64,000 bases of DNA from Homarus americanus (GCF_018991925.1 NW_024736071.1:17142538-17206537); one strand, 5' to 3'. Counted from the first letter of the stretch, positions 1 through 11,186 are shown. Translations and numbers: made by a program. The notes: generated from the letters alone by a model not told the origin.

Positions 1-9
1 TTGACCAAC

Positions 10-11
<2 letters not shown>

Positions 12-51
<40 letters not shown>
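12..51. repeat. (GT)n microsatellite
   Basis: A pure GT/TG run of about 40 bases at the left edge of the window. It is a simple sequence with no associated gene. Confidence 0.97.
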
Positions 52-52
<1 letters not shown>

Positions 53-59
53 CAATGAT

Positions 60-402
60 CAACAATGAACAAATATTAGAAATACGAATCATTTTTGATC
101 GACCGAGCGCTATGACGTCATTAACACATCACACTGACATCATAGAGTGAGAGGTGTCAGGAGCCAATAGGAGGGGCAGAGCTGGTGACTTCAACACCTG
201 GGTACGAAGTGAGCCACTCAGCGAGTAGGTTTCGGCTAGGTGTTCAACCAATGACAATTAAGGTCATGTTTGATGTTCATTTTGTGAGGACACGGTACAG
301 TTAATCTGTTTTTCCCGCGAGTTAAGGAAACCTTGGTTAACATACAGTGAAACAATGCCAAATGAAATTTCTGACTAACTTACTCGTATTGTTGTTGTGA
401 AG
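60..402. other. Non-repetitive stretch, no gene seen
   Basis: Ordinary mixed-composition DNA with no open frame of note, no transposon terminus and no tandem structure that I can see. A TGACGTCA-like site (tatgacgtcatt) lies near 111-122 but has no supporting context. Confidence 0.5.
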
Positions 403-535
403 TCGTGAACCCTCTAGTTAACGGACTATATAGAGTGGAAACTCCGTTATATCGAGGGTCCGTTATATATAAAAGAAAGCATTTAAGGGATTATAAGGAG
501 ATAAAAGTCCGTTTTATGGAGGTTTTACGATATAC
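403..535. mobile_element. Palindromic MITE, family A (pogo/Tigger-like termini), copy 1
   Basis: The left end reads gtgaaccctctagttaacgg and the right end contains gttttatggaggttttac, its approximate reverse complement. Internally, actatatagag...ccgttatatcgaggg forms a second, smaller foldback, so each half is a hairpin. The same sequence recurs near 27.1, 33.1, 33.4, 38.2, 40.2 and 45.1 kb. Termini of the form CAGTGAAACCTCTATWTAACGG resemble TIRs of the pogo/Tigger branch of Tc1/mariner, which is an inference from terminal sequence only. No coding capacity. This copy has diverged ends. Confidence 0.75.
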
Positions 536-689
536 AACTTCGTTTAATAGTGAGAGAGAATAAAGAGGGCGAGACACCTTAACTGTACAGTCTTGAGTGT
601 GTTGACTGTAAGTAACTGGTAACTGGTTTAAAGGCAGGAAGACCATTTATCGTCCTGTCATTACACTCATTACACTTTCACGGTAATGG

Positions 690-1255
690 TGGTGGCGGCG
701 GATATGGTGGTGGTGATAGTGGGATGTTGGTGGTGGTGGTGGCAGTGTGGTGTTGGTGATAGTGGGATGTTGGTAGTGGTAGCAGTGGTGGTTGTGTGGT
801 GTTGGTGATAGTGGGATGTTGGTAGTGGTAGCAGTGGTGGTAGTGTGGTGGTGGTGGTGGTAGTGTGGTGTTGGTGATAGTGGGATGTTGGTAGTGGTAG
901 CATGTGGTGGGGTGGTGGTGGTGGTGGTGGTGGTAGTGTGGTGTTGGTGATAGTGGGATGTTGGTAGTGGTAGCAGTGGTGGTGGTGGTGGTGGTGGTGG
1001 TGGTGTGGTGTGGTGTTGGTGATGGTGGGATGTTGGTAGTGGTAGCAGTGGTGGTAGTGGTGGTGGTGGTGGTGGTGGTAGTGTGGTGTTTGGTGATAGT
1101 GGGATGTTGGTAGTGGTGGTGGTGGTAGTGGTGGTAGTGTGGTGTTGGTGATGGTGGGATGTTGGTAGTGGTAGCCAGTGGTGGTGTGGTGGTGGTGGTG
1201 GTGGTGGTGGTAGCGTGGTGTAGGTGGTGTTAGTGATAGTAGTGACAATGGTGGT
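690..1255. repeat. GTG/GGT-rich minisatellite, unit about 60 bp
   Basis: The phrase gtgttggtgatagtggga followed by tgttggtagtggtagcagtg repeats about nine times, separated by variable GGT triplet runs. The reverse strand is open and would read as a His/Thr/Tyr-rich peptide, but that only reflects the triplet composition. Length variation lies mainly in the GGT runs. Confidence 0.93.
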
Positions 1256-1540
1256 GGTAATAACTTAACCTAACCATCATATATTGAGAATGACTCCAAT
1301 TCCTAGAGCATACACATGAGTCAGTACCCACTTCACCACGGCCGCCTCTGATGGTCCTTCAGTAGACCTTTGTTGAGTGTATTGAAGTAATTGTTACTTT
1401 CCAGCCCTGTGATTGGTCAATTGGTGTGGTTAGGGATAATTCAGGTAGGTGTGTGTGTGTGTGCGTTTATTTCCGTATACATCGGTCAATATGTTTGTGT
1501 CCCACTAACACACCTAGAGTTTAATTAACCTGTTATAAAG
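1256..1540. other. Spacer, no gene seen
   Basis: Mixed sequence between two low-complexity blocks, with a short GT run near 1449-1462. Nothing recognisable. Confidence 0.5.
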
Positions 1541-2440
1541 GTGTGGAAAAAACCCCTCCCTCCTCCTTCCATCAGGTCAGGCCACACCCTGCACTACAGC
1601 TCCCCACCCCATCCCCCCTTTTCCCTTACCACCCTTCTCCTCCCTTCTCCCACCCTTCTCCCCTTCTTCCTCTCCTCTCCCTCCATCCCCTCTTCCCCAC
1701 CACTCTCTCCTCTTCCTCCTCCTTCTTCTCCTCCTCCTCCTCATCTCCTCTCCTACCATCTTCTCCTCCTCCCTCCCCACCTCCCTCCCTCCCTCCCCTG
1801 CCCTCCTCCCTCCTCCCTCCTCCCTCCCTCCTCCTCCTCACCGCCCCTCCTCCTCCTCCCTCCCTCCTGCCTCCTCTCCTCCTCCTTCCCTCCTCCTCCC
1901 CCTCACCGCCCTCCCTCTCACCGCCCCTCCTCCTCCCTCCTCCTCCCTGCCCCTCCCTCCCCGCCCCTCCTCTCTCACCGCCCTCCCTCCTCCTCTCACT
2001 GCCCTCCTCCCTCCTCACCGCACCTCCTCCCTCCCTCCTCCCCTCCTCCTCCCTCCTCCCTCCTCCTCCCTCCCCTCCCTCCTCCCTCCTCCTCCCTCCT
2101 CCCTCCCTCCCCAGCCCCTCCCTCCTCCCTCACACGCCCCTCCCTCACTTCCTCCTCCCCCCACCTCCCTCCCTCACTTCCCCTCCTCCCTCCCCGCCTC
2201 CCCCTCCCTCCCTCCCTCCCCTCCCTCTCTCCCCTCCCTCCCGCCTCCCTCCCCCTCTCCTCTCCTCCTCCTCCTCCCTCCCTCCCTCCCTCCCCTTCTC
2301 CTTCCCCGGCACACAAGTCACCTCACTTTTACTTTCTCTAATAGGTCCAGGCCGCCTTCCACCCACACACCTCCTCTCCTCCTCCCTCCTCCTCCTCCTC
2401 CTTTCTTGCTCTCGTCGTTCCTTGACAGTCATGCCCTGAG
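1541..2440. repeat. 900-bp polypyrimidine (CCT/CTC) tract
   Basis: The plus strand is almost entirely C and T, with few purines from about 1620 to 2320, built from imperfect ctccctcct and accgcccctcctcctccc repeats. Long open frames exist on both strands because stop codons need A or G on the pyrimidine strand. They would encode only Pro/Ser/Leu or Arg/Glu/Gly runs and are rejected as genes. Mirror-symmetric homopurine-homopyrimidine DNA of this kind can form triplex (H-DNA). Confidence 0.95.
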
Positions 2441-3020
2441 ACCTTGACACACCAACACCTCTCTACACCACCAACACCTCTACACCACCAACACTCCTAC
2501 ACCACCAACACTTACACCACCAACACTTACACCACCAACACCTCTACACCACCAACACCTCTACACCACCAACACCTCTACACCAACACACCACTACACC
2601 AACATCACGACACCAACACACCGCTACACCAATACCACTACACCCACACCTTAATACCACTACACCCACACACCACTGCCACACCTTACCCACACTACAT
2701 CCACACCACCACTCATACAGCTACCATACCAACCACACCTTACCCACACTACATCCACACCACCACTCATACAGCTACCATACCAACCACACCTTACCCA
2801 CACTACATCCACACCACCACCCATACAACTATACAACTACCACACCTACCACACCTTACCCACACCACCACCCACATCTTCCCCACCCACCACCCATACA
2901 ACTACCACACCTTACCCACACAACATCCACACCACCACTCATACAGCTACCATACCTACCACACTTTACCCCACACTACATCCCACACCACCACCCACAC
3001 CTTACCTACACCACACACAC
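2440..3020. repeat. CA-rich minisatellites (caccaacacctctacac and related units)
   Basis: There are two adjoining sub-arrays. The first, at about 2450-2640, is built from acaccaccaacacctct (15-18 bp). The second, at about 2680-3010, is built from a longer unit of about 70 bp containing cttacccacactacatccac and actcatacagctacc. The forward frame is open through the array and reads Thr/His/Pro-rich, with no protein domain. Confidence 0.9.
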
Positions 3021-3144
3021 ACTGTCACCAAGACTCTGTTACACCGTCTGTGGTAAAACCCCACAAGCTATTTCCTAATCTCGTGATCTGTTTTTATGTG
3101 GCGTTTGATCCTCTTAAGCCCATGGGTGTGACATTTGGCACCTG

Positions 3145-3870
3145 TGAGAGGGGGTTGGATGCCTGGAGAGATTGGATGCCTGGGGTGAGGTTGGATACCC
3201 TGAGTAGGGTTGGATGCCTGGGAGGAGTGGGGTTGGAACCTGGGAGGTGGGTTGGATCTGGAAGGGGTAGGAAGCCTGGGAGGTAGGGCTGGATGCCCGG
3301 GAGGGGTTGGATGCCTGGGAGGCCAGGGGTTGGATGCCTGGAGGAGTGGGATGCTTGGGAGGTGGGGTTGGATGCCTGGGAGGGTTGAATGCCTAGGAGA
3401 GGCCAAGGGTTGGATGCCTGGGAGGTGGGTTGGATGCCTGGGAAGTGGGTTGGATGCCTGGGAGTTGGGGTTGGATGCCTGGGAGGTGGGGTTGGATGCC
3501 TGGGAGGTGGGGTTGGATGCCTGGGAGGAGGTGGGATGCCTGGAGGTAGGGGCTGGATGCCTGGGGAGGGTTGGATGCCTGGGGAGGTGGGGTTGGATGC
3601 CTGGGAGGGGGTTGGATGCCTGGGAGGGGGTTGAATGCCTGGGAGGGGTTGGATGTCTGGGGAGGGGGGTTGGATGCCTGGAAGGGGGATAGATGCCTGG
3701 GAGGTAGGGTTGGATGCCTGGGAGGTAGGGTTGGATGCCTGGAGGTAGGGTTGGATGCCTGGAGGTGGGTTGGATGCCTGGGAGGTAGGGTTGGATGCCT
3801 GGGGTGGGGTTGGATGCCTGGGAGGTGGGTTGGATGATGCCTGCGAGGGGGGTTGGATGCCTCGCTTGAC
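3145..3870. repeat. 21-bp G-rich minisatellite (ggttggatgcctgggaggtgg)
   Basis: About 34 copies of a 21-bp unit containing ggatgcctgggagg. Because the unit is a multiple of three, open frames run through it on both strands (…MPGRW…, …ASNPTSQ…). The G-runs (ggg, gggg) are regularly spaced on the plus strand, so G-quadruplex formation is plausible. Unit variants (tgggagg, tggagg, ggggagg) are intermixed. Confidence 0.95.
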
Positions 3871-4009
3871 TCTGTGTTGACGTCCAGATTCGACTACCTA
3901 CCCAAGGACCCAGCGACACGGGGTTTTAGTGACGCTGCTGATCGTGATGGTGTTTATTGACGTGTTTTGGGGTGTTGTTATGTCTTTGGGTCTGGTGATG
4001 GAGAGGACA

Positions 4010-4182
4010 GAGGGTGAAGGGTGAGGGAGAAGGGGTAAGAGAGGGGTGAGGGAGAAAGAGAGAGGGAGAGGGGGTGAGGAAGAAAGAGAGGGTGCGAGGG
4101 AGGACAAGAAGAGAGTAAAAGGAAAGCGGGTGAGAGAGAGGGGGGGCTGTGAGAAGTATAGAGAGAGAGAGAGAGAGAGGTA
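4010..4182. repeat. Purine-rich GAGA tract
   Basis: Nearly all A and G on the plus strand (gagggagaaagagagaggga and similar), ending in a pure GA run at about 4158-4180. Simple-sequence DNA. Confidence 0.9.
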
Positions 4183-4307
4183 GCTCTAAGGTGTACTCTT
4201 AAAGGGTTTCGTCATGGTTTAACAAGGCCCCAACACATACAGTACCTTCCTTCACCTGACTATTGTAGCACTCGTTAACGATACGTTTCTGGGGTCCTGT
4301 TGGATAT

Positions 4308-4374
<67 letters not shown>
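4308..4374. repeat. (CT)n microsatellite
   Basis: An uninterrupted CT dinucleotide run of about 65 bases, opposite in purine/pyrimidine strand to the flanking GA tracts at 4010-4182 and 4470-4905. Confidence 0.97.
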
Positions 4375-4376
<2 letters not shown>

Positions 4377-4469
4377 AAAGGCAAGATGGCCCTTTAACAA
4401 TGTTCGTTGTTTGGTGAGGAACACAATGTAGTCTAGATCAGTCCAGAATAATTTGCAAGACAAGCCTAG

Positions 4470-4840
4470 GCAAGGTAAGAGGAGGAGGAGGAAGAGGGAA
4501 TTAGAGCAGGGAGGGAGGATGGGTGAGGCAGAAAGGGAGAGGGGAGGAGGAGGGAGGCAGATAGGGAGAAGGGGAGGAGGAGGGAGGCAGAGAGGGGAGG
4601 AGGAGGGAGGTAAGAGGAAGGAGGGAGGTAAGAGGAGGAAAGGAGGTAAGAGAGGGGAGTAGAAGGAGGAAGAGGGGGAGGAAATCAAAAGGGAGGTTGG
4701 GGGGAGGAGGAGGAGGAAATCAGGAAAGAGGTAGGAGGAAAGAGGAGGGAGGTAGGGAGGGAATAGGAGGAGGATGGAATCATAAGAAGGGAAGGAGGGG
4801 GGAAGGGGAGAAATCTACAAGAAATGAGAGATGAAATAAT

Positions 4841-4906
<66 letters not shown>
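4470..4906. repeat. Purine tract ending in (AG)n
   Basis: aggaggaggaagaggg-type purine DNA from about 4475 to 4840, then a pure AG run of roughly 65 bases (4842-4906). Together with 4308-4374 it places GA-rich and CT-rich strands on the same strand within 500 bases. Confidence 0.93.
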
Positions 4907-4909
<3 letters not shown>

Positions 4910-5009
4910 GTTTTTTGTGTGAAATAATCCTTGTTAGACTCCCAACCACCTGCCCACAGCTTGCTGGTGGTAACGGGTAAAGGTGAAAAGGTATACGCCA
5001 TTGATGATT

Positions 5010-5195
5010 GTGGTGGGTAGGAGGGATGTGGCTGGGTGGGTAGGAAGGGTGTGGTTGTGGGCAGGAGGGATGTGGGTGTGGGCAGGAGGAGTTTGGTTGG
5101 GTGGGCAGGAGGGGTTTGGTGGGGTGCAGGACGGGCAGGTGGGCAGGAAGAGTGTGGTGTGTAGGAGGGACGTGAAGAGCAGGAGTGGGGGTGGT
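5010..5195. repeat. GT/GGA-rich minisatellite flanking a LINE
   Basis: Imperfect repeats of ggtgggcaggaggggtgtgg. Similar gtgggcagaagtgggg units resume at 6600 on the far side of the LINE, suggesting the LINE lies within or between related arrays. Confidence 0.75.
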
Positions 5196-6595
5196 ATTGA
5201 TATTGGAACAGTTTTTTTAGCCAGAAGAACACAGATACAGAGTGGATAATAAAAACAATATTAACATGGGTGAGCCAGTTGAGAGCCTGAGCTGCACCTG
5301 ATATATACTGTACATTTATCACAAGGAAGTATTATGTAACATTCAGTATCATCTGGAATAGTACACACAGCTTGGTGGTGGTAAGAACATATCAGAATGT
5401 TATCACGGTTATCACTTCGATAATAATTTATTTTATTTTATTTATTCATTTTTTTTTCATTCATATTACAAGTATATACATAATTTACAGTGGAATTGAA
5501 AAACATAAATAAGATAAGGGAGTCCAGTGCGGGTTGTATTAAGGTGGAACAAGAGGACAGCTGTCAGGATTTTGTCTAGTTGGCAAATATATTTATTGCA
5601 ATGGTAATTTCTATCTATCTACTGTACACGATAGTTTCTGATAATACGGTTTTGGTGGTAAAATTAAAGCAGGTATATAAGGTAGGTATTATAAAAAAAT
5701 ATTAATACTTAGACAATAGATATTTTTTAAGAGATGATTTAAAGGAAGGGAGCGTAGTCTTTGCTCGGATGCGTGGGGGTAAGTTGTTCCACACCTTCAC
5801 ACTATAAAGCAAGTGATTGACAGATTTGTAAACAAATAGGGCACAGCAGTAGGTGTTAATATCCTCGAATTTTAATGTTTTCATTTTAGCAAATTGTTCG
5901 TTTCTGTGATCAGTGTTTTTCAAGTAGATCATTGTCCTCACGAATCTGTTTTGTGCAGTAACCAGGGATTGTGTTTTTGAAGATCCAGCCGCCCCCCATA
6001 GTGTGTGACAGGGTATCAGGTGTTGGTAAACAAGATTGTAATAGATTTCCTTCATTGCTGTAAGAGTGAGTGACTGTCGAGTGTGATGCATGATACCGCA
6101 CTGTTTATTGACTTTATTGTGAATGGCTTGTATGTGGTTTCTCCAGCTAAGTTTCTCATCAACAATAACCCCAAGGAATTTAGTATTTTGTTCGCTTTTG
6201 AGGACTGTATTGCCAAGGTACAGGGAGTCCAAACCTGAAGGTAAGTTTTCCTTCTCTGAAAGATCGTGTAGTGGGTTTTTTCGAGGTTTAAGGTCAGTTA
6301 ATTACGTATTACCCAGGTCCTGACTTTAGTCAATTCAGTGTTCATAGTTCTCATCAAGGAATGGAGGTCTGAGTTGCTGGTATAGAGATTACTATCGTCT
6401 GCAAATAAGTTGTATTTTACGAGTGTGCTGGCGTGGACTATGTCGTTAATGTACAACAAAAACAGTACTGGACCGAGAATGGAACCTTGGGGGACGCGAG
6501 GAGTCAGATTGGTGATTATTATAGCAGACATACTGCATCCTATTGGTCAGATATGAGGTAAACCAATTGTGGGACAAGTCCCTAACGCTGTAAAG
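5195..6595 (-). mobile_element. 5'-truncated, frameshifted non-LTR retrotransposon (LINE), copy 1
   Basis: Reading the minus strand, the RT domain begins in the finger/palm region: YLTNRMQYV lies near 6540, then after a frameshift PRVPQGSILGPVLFLLYIND, the catalytic block FADDSNLYTS (about 6400), then LTLNLEKTHYTIFQR after an in-frame TAA. Another frameshift leads into SLYLGNTVLKSEQNTKFLGV and the thumb/C-terminal region ending KSSLKKYLLSKY at 5702. A 3' UTR of about 500 bases follows to about 5195. RT motifs place it broadly in the CR1/Jockey group; the exact clade is not determined. RT would copy the element RNA into the target site, but the stop and frameshifts make this copy non-autonomous. 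The same C-terminus and UTR recur at 59131-59704. Confidence 0.88.
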
Positions 6596-6599
6596 GTGA

Positions 6600-7192
6600 T
6601 CAAGAGCGGGGTGCTAGTGGGCAGAAGTGGGGGTGGTTGTCAAGAGTGGGGTGCTAGTGGGCAGAAAGTGGGGGTGGTTGTCAAGAGGGGTGCTAGTGAG
6701 CAGGAATGGGGTGGTGGTCAAGAGCGGGGTGCTAGTGGGCAGAAGTGGGGAAGTGCAGAAGGGTGGTTGTCAAGAGTGGGGTGCTAGTGGGCAGAAGTGG
6801 GGTGGTTGTCAGAGGGGTGCTAGTGAGCAGGAATGGGGTGGTGGTCAAGAGTGGGGGTAGAAGTGGGGTGGTTGTCAAGAGGGGTGCTAGTGGGCAGAAG
6901 TGGGGGTGGTTGTCAAGAGCAGGGTGCTAGTGGGCAGAAGTGGGGTGGTTGGTGGTGTCAGTGAGCAGGAATGGGGTGGTGGTCAAGAGTGGGGTGCTAG
7001 TGGGCAGAAATGGGGGTGGTTGTCAAGAGGTGCTAGTGGGCAGAAGTGGGGTGGTTGTCAAGAGCGGGGTGCTAGTGGGCAGAAGTGGAGGTGGTTGTCA
7101 AGAGTGGGGTGCTAGTGAGCAGGAATGGGGTGGTGGTCAAGAGTGGGGCATGGTGGGCAGAAGTGGGGCGTGGTGGGCAGGGAACCCTTCAC
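6600..7192. repeat. About 39-bp GT-rich minisatellite
   Basis: Units of the form gtggttgtcaagagtggggt followed by gctagtgggcagaagtggg, about 15 copies with internal deletions. Two sub-variants alternate (gtgagcaggaatggggtggt versus gtgggcagaagtgggg). Open frames through it are repeat artefacts. Confidence 0.93.
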
Positions 7193-7287
7193 CAGAACAA
7201 TTTTATACTTTCATGTTTCTAGGTGACACTATCAACTGCCCTCCCCCCCTCCTTATACCTCCCACTTCACCTTAATGTTGACCCCGG

Positions 7288-7290
<3 letters not shown>

Positions 7291-7330
<40 letters not shown>
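7291..7330. repeat. (AC)n microsatellite
   Basis: Pure AC run of 40 bases. Confidence 0.97.
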
Positions 7331-7332
<2 letters not shown>

Positions 7333-7387
7333 TGTTATTGTTATTCACTTGATGTATAAATTCTCACGCAAAAACCGTCTCGTTTCT

Positions 7388-7645
7388 AATCTCGCCCTAT
7401 AACCTCGCCCAGCCTCGCCCTATAACCTACAGCCTCGCCTATAACCTCGCCCTACAGCCTCGCCCTATAACCTCGCCCTACAGCCTCGCCCCATAACCTC
7501 GCCCCCACAGTCTCGCCCTATAACCTCTCGCGCCTATAACCTCGCCCCCTCGCCCTATAACCGCCCAGCCTTGCCCTTGCCCTATAACCTCGCCCTATAA
7601 CCTCGCCCTATAACCTCGCTCTACAGCCTCGCCCTCGCCACCTGG
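7388..7645. repeat. cctataacctcgcc minisatellite
   Basis: About fifteen copies of a 13-14-bp unit, cctataacctcgccctacag and variants (tacagcctcgcc, cccataacctcg). The array is bounded on the right by a non-repetitive ggtcacggacggtcgg. Confidence 0.9.
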
Positions 7646-7721
7646 TCACGGACGGTCGGGGAGGTTGGCAACAGGAGGTAACTCGATAGAAAAAAGTTTG
7701 ACCATTGAAAGCTGTGTTCAT

Positions 7722-7895
7722 ATACAAGGCGTTAGGTTAGGTTAGGCTATGTTCGGCTAGATTAGGATAGGCTAGGCTAGGCTTGGCTTGGCTTGGCTTG
7801 GCTTGGTTAGGTTAGATTACGTTACGTTAATATAAGCTAGGCTAGAGTAGGTTAGGTTAGGTTACGTTACGTTCGGTTAGGTTAGTTGATTCAAA
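7722..7895. repeat. Interstitial TTAGG-like tract
   Basis: ttaggttaggttagg with degenerate derivatives (ggctaggctaggcttggc, gttacgttacgtt). TTAGG is the canonical arthropod telomere repeat. These are short interstitial or degenerate copies, not a telomere. Confidence 0.8.
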
Positions 7896-8019
7896 GAAGA
7901 AACATCATCGCGTGTTAGAGTATCTCAGAGAATGTGTTGGTAGTGCGTGCAACTACCGGGAGAAGGTGTTAAAATCATTCACTGGAACATGACAAGTGTG
8001 TGGGAGACAGAGAGAGAGA

Positions 8020-8172
8020 GATGGGTGGGTGGCTAGTTAGGTGGAAGGAAGGATAGATGGATGAATAGTTATAGAGATGGATGAGTGGATGAATGGGTGG
8101 GTAGATGAATAGTTATACAGATGGATGGATGGATGGATGGATGAATGGATTGATAGATAGATAGATTGTTGA
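8020..8172. repeat. (GGAT)n/(GATA)n imperfect microsatellite
   Basis: Tetranucleotide GGAT/GATG runs with interspersed gaatgg and tagatagatag. No gene. Confidence 0.9.
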
Positions 8173-8179
8173 ATAGATG

Positions 8180-8560
8180 TCTAGCCCACAACTGTAAATG
8201 GAGGGAGGAGGGTTTTCAGACACCAATAAGATCAATCAATATATTTTCCCGCCAAGTTATAAAGGAATTTCACACTGATACAATTATATGACAAGGTGTA
8301 TGAGGGTCGTCAGGTTAGGTCAGGTTAGGTTAGGTTAGGTGTGGGTCGTCAGAAGGATAGTAATTAATGGTAGCTGGGGAGAGAGGAGAAGAGTAGCCAT
8401 TCAACTGACAGGCTCTGGGAGGTTTGGTTTGACCTCTGACCTATATAGCCACACCCAGGTATACTAAACTATTACAGGTAGGAGAGTTCAAATTACTGTT
8501 GTTATTTTCGTGAACCTGATACAAGCTGGCGTTGGGTGAGGTACTAGAGACATACTCAGA
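8180..8560. other. Spacer with a second TTAGG tract
   Basis: Mixed sequence. caggttaggttaggttagg lies near 8321-8340. No coding signal seen. Confidence 0.55.
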
Positions 8561-8564
8561 CCTG

Positions 8565-9245
8565 ACGAGGGTGTCTGGTGTGAGGGGTGTCTGGTGTGAA
8601 GGGTGTCTGGTGTGAGGGGTGTCTGGTGTAAGGGGTGTCTGGTGTGAAGGGTGTCTGGTGTGAAGGGTGTCTGGTGTGAGGGGTGTCTGGTGTGTGGAGG
8701 GGTGTCTGGTGTGTGTGGTGTGAAGGGTGTCTGGTGAGGGGTGTCTGTGTGAGGGGTGTCTGGTGTGAGGTGTCTGTGTGTGTGTATGTGTCTGGTGTGA
8801 TGGGTGTCTGGTGTGATGGGTGTCTGGTGTAAGGGGTGTCTGTGGCAAGGGTGTCTGGTGTAAGGGGTGTCTAAGTGTGAGGTGTCTGGTGTATGGTGTG
8901 TCTGGTGTGATGGGTGTCTGGTGTGATGGGTGTCTGGCAGGATGGGTGTCTGTGTAAGGGTGTCTGGTGTAAGGGTGTCTGTGTAAGGGTGTCTAGTAAG
9001 GGGTGCTGTCTGGTGTAAGGGGTGTCTGGGTGTAAGGGGTGTCTGGTGTAAGGGGTGTCTGGGTAAGGGGTGTCTGGTGAGGGGTGTCTGGTGTGAAGGG
9101 TGTCTGGTGTGAAGGGTGTCTGTGTGAGGGGTCTCTGGTGTGAAGGGTGTCTGTGTGAGGGGTCTCTGGTGTGAAGGGTGTCTGTGTGAGGGGTGTCTGG
9201 TGAGTAGGGTGTGAGGGGTCTCTGGTGTGAGGGGTGTCTGGTAAC
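8565..9245. repeat. 17-bp minisatellite (ggggtgtctggtgtgaa)
   Basis: About 38 copies of a 16-18-bp unit built on gggtgtctggtgt, with variants ending gaa, gag, taa, gat. The reverse strand is open as Thr/His/Pro/Ser-rich peptide only because of the repeat. No domain. Confidence 0.95.
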
Positions 9246-9249
9246 AGTT

Positions 9250-9560
9250 ATCGTGGTGACTGTTATTGCTGAGAGAATTCCTATTACCATTACTAACTCC
9301 TCATGTGACTGGCTTGGTTAGGTTAGCAAGCTGGGACCGAAATTTTCTGTTAGTTTTGTTCTGTTCCGTTAGTACCAAACGTGAGCGTCTCCTAGTAACG
9401 ACGGGTGGATACTGACTGTTTTTATCGAGGGGCGGTGTTCGTTGTGCAAGACGGGCAACAGCTGTGGTGGTGGTGGCCTTCTTACCGACACGCCACCTGG
9501 GAGGGAGAAAAAAAGGTTAAATATCCTCTCTCTGGTTGTGCTTGATTTTTCCCTCCTTCC
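9250..9560. other. Spacer, no gene seen
   Basis: Mixed sequence with a short open frame from 9442 that runs into pyrimidine-rich DNA. No motif supports translation. Confidence 0.45.
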
Positions 9561-9614
9561 CTCCCTCCCTTCCCCCCCTCACATACTGCCACACCCTACC
9601 ATTCTTCGTGACGT

Positions 9615-9745
9615 CTCCTATCCTCTCCCTGCCTGCTTGCATGCCACGCCCTGGTCTGCCACTTATACCGTCCCTGCCACGCCCTTGACTGCCACTTATA
9701 CTTTCCCTGCCACGCCCTGGTCTGCCACTTATACCCTCCCTGCCT
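9615..9745. repeat. About 37-bp repeat (tgccacgccctggtctgcca)
   Basis: Three to four copies of ctgccacgccctggtctgcc followed by acttataccgtcc. Lies directly upstream of the larger array at 9780. Confidence 0.82.
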
Positions 9746-9779
9746 CATAACCTAACTTCACCTACACATCCTATCCCCC

Positions 9780-10375
9780 TCCCCTCCCCCAGCTACCACG
9801 ACCTCACCACCAACTGTCTCCCCCTTCCCCCAAGCCACCACGACCTCACCTCCACCTACGCTTCCTGTCCCCCATTCCCCCAAGCCACCACGACCTTACC
9901 TCCACCTCCTGTTCCCCCTTCCCCCTAGCCACCACGACTTCACCTCCACCTCCTGTCCCCCCTTCCCCTTAGCCACCACGACCTCACCTCCACCTACGCT
10001 TCCTGTCCTCCCTTCCCCTAGGCCACCACGACCTGGCCTCCACCTCCTGTTCCTTCCCCCTAGCCACCACGACCTCACCCTCCACCTCCTGTCCCCCCTT
10101 CCCCTTAGCCACCAAGACCACCCACCTACGCTTCCTGTCCCCCATTCCCCCAAGCCACCACGACCTTACCTCCACCTCCTGTTCCCCCTTCCCCCTAGCC
10201 ACCACGACTTCACCTCCACCTCCTGTCCCCCCTTCCCCTTAGCCACCACGACCTCACCTCCACCTACGCTTCCTGTCCCCCCTTTCCCTTAGCCACCACG
10301 ACCTCACCTCCACCTACGCTTCCTGTCCCCCCTTCCCCCTAGTCACCACGACCTCACCTCTACCTACACCTCCTG
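9780..10375. repeat. About 54-bp minisatellite (accacgacctcacctccacc)
   Basis: About eleven copies of agccaccacgacctcacctc then cacctacgcttcctgtcccc then ccttccccctt. Two length classes (with and without tacgcttcctg) alternate, implying a two-unit higher-order arrangement. The minus-strand open frames are artefacts. Confidence 0.94.
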
Positions 10376-10391
10376 TGTGTAGAATGATTAC

Positions 10392-10496
10392 ATTACACTG
10401 TCCATAAATGCTTCGGGTTCACGAGTCTGAATCTCTCGCCGGGGGTTCGTGGTTCAGGGAGAGAGTCGACCAACACGACTTTAGTAGTTGACTGTA
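10392..10496. mobile_element. Half of a fold-back DNA element (family C2)
   Basis: Starts gtccataaatgcttcgggtt, continues acgagtctgaatctctcg and gttcgtggttcaggga, and ends gtagttgactgta. It matches the right half of the complete fold-back element at 41474-41683. The left half is absent, so this is a solo half-element or deletion product. No coding capacity. Confidence 0.8.
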
Positions 10497-10499
10497 CTT

Positions 10500-11060
10500 A
10501 TATTATCTTTGTCAGTCAGAGATGAATTTATAATGAAAGTATTATGAGGAAGGTTTGAGTCGACGTTAGATAATATGAAGCGTGTTGGAAAAAGTAATTG
10601 ATAAAGATAATGAAGACAGCATGTTGACCAAGTCTTCCTTACGTTATCCACACTGTTTAATATAAGGAGAGTTTGTTTACTTGTGCCAGAAGGATTATTT
10701 TAAACTGACAGAGGACATTATCCTATCTTCCTTTAGAGCTTCTCATTGAATAATACTATCAGAAAAATATCGCCAATCATGGACCCTATAGGTAAAGCCA
10801 GACGAAGAGTCGTCCGCTTTCTGCCAGCAGGGGCGACGCTCTTAATGGTAGAGCAAACTGTATACTTCCAAGGAAATGTAAAAGTTTGATTTTTTTTATA
10901 GAATGAAGCAGCGATACAGCTGAACCAACATTGTTAGGTTAGGTCATGTTATGCTGTAGGAGCCCTGACAAACATTGTGAAATTATTGGGAGGCGTGACA
11001 ATAGGACCAGCCATACGCCCCTGCCAGACATTCTCGGGTTGGATTAGTTTAATTCCAGTC
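10500..11060. other. Non-repetitive stretch, no gene seen
   Basis: AT-rich mixed sequence of about 560 bases. No open frame with a recognisable domain, no tRNA-like fold and no transposon terminus found. Confidence 0.5.
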
Positions 11061-11066
11061 TCTCTC

Positions 11067-11118
11067 GTGTGTGTGTGTGTGTGTGTGTGCGTGTGAGGGA
11101 CATAGAAAGTGAGTGTAT

Positions 11119-11167
<49 letters not shown>

Positions 11168-11186
11168 CATAGAAAGTGAGAGGTAT

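Noticed and set aside
1541..2450. Long Pro/Ser/Leu and Arg/Glu/Gly frames on both strands
   Set aside because: Polypyrimidine DNA lacks stop codons by composition. No conserved motif.
2444..3286. A 280-codon Thr/His-rich frame
   Set aside because: Translation of CA-rich minisatellites.
3068..3919. A 283-codon minus-strand frame with repeated SQASNPTP-like motif
   Set aside because: The 21-bp array is a multiple of three, so it stays open. It resembles a repeat protein only because the DNA repeats.
7722..7895. True chromosome end
   Set aside because: TTAGG copies are few, degenerate and interstitial, with ordinary sequence on both sides and similar tracts in both orientations through the window.
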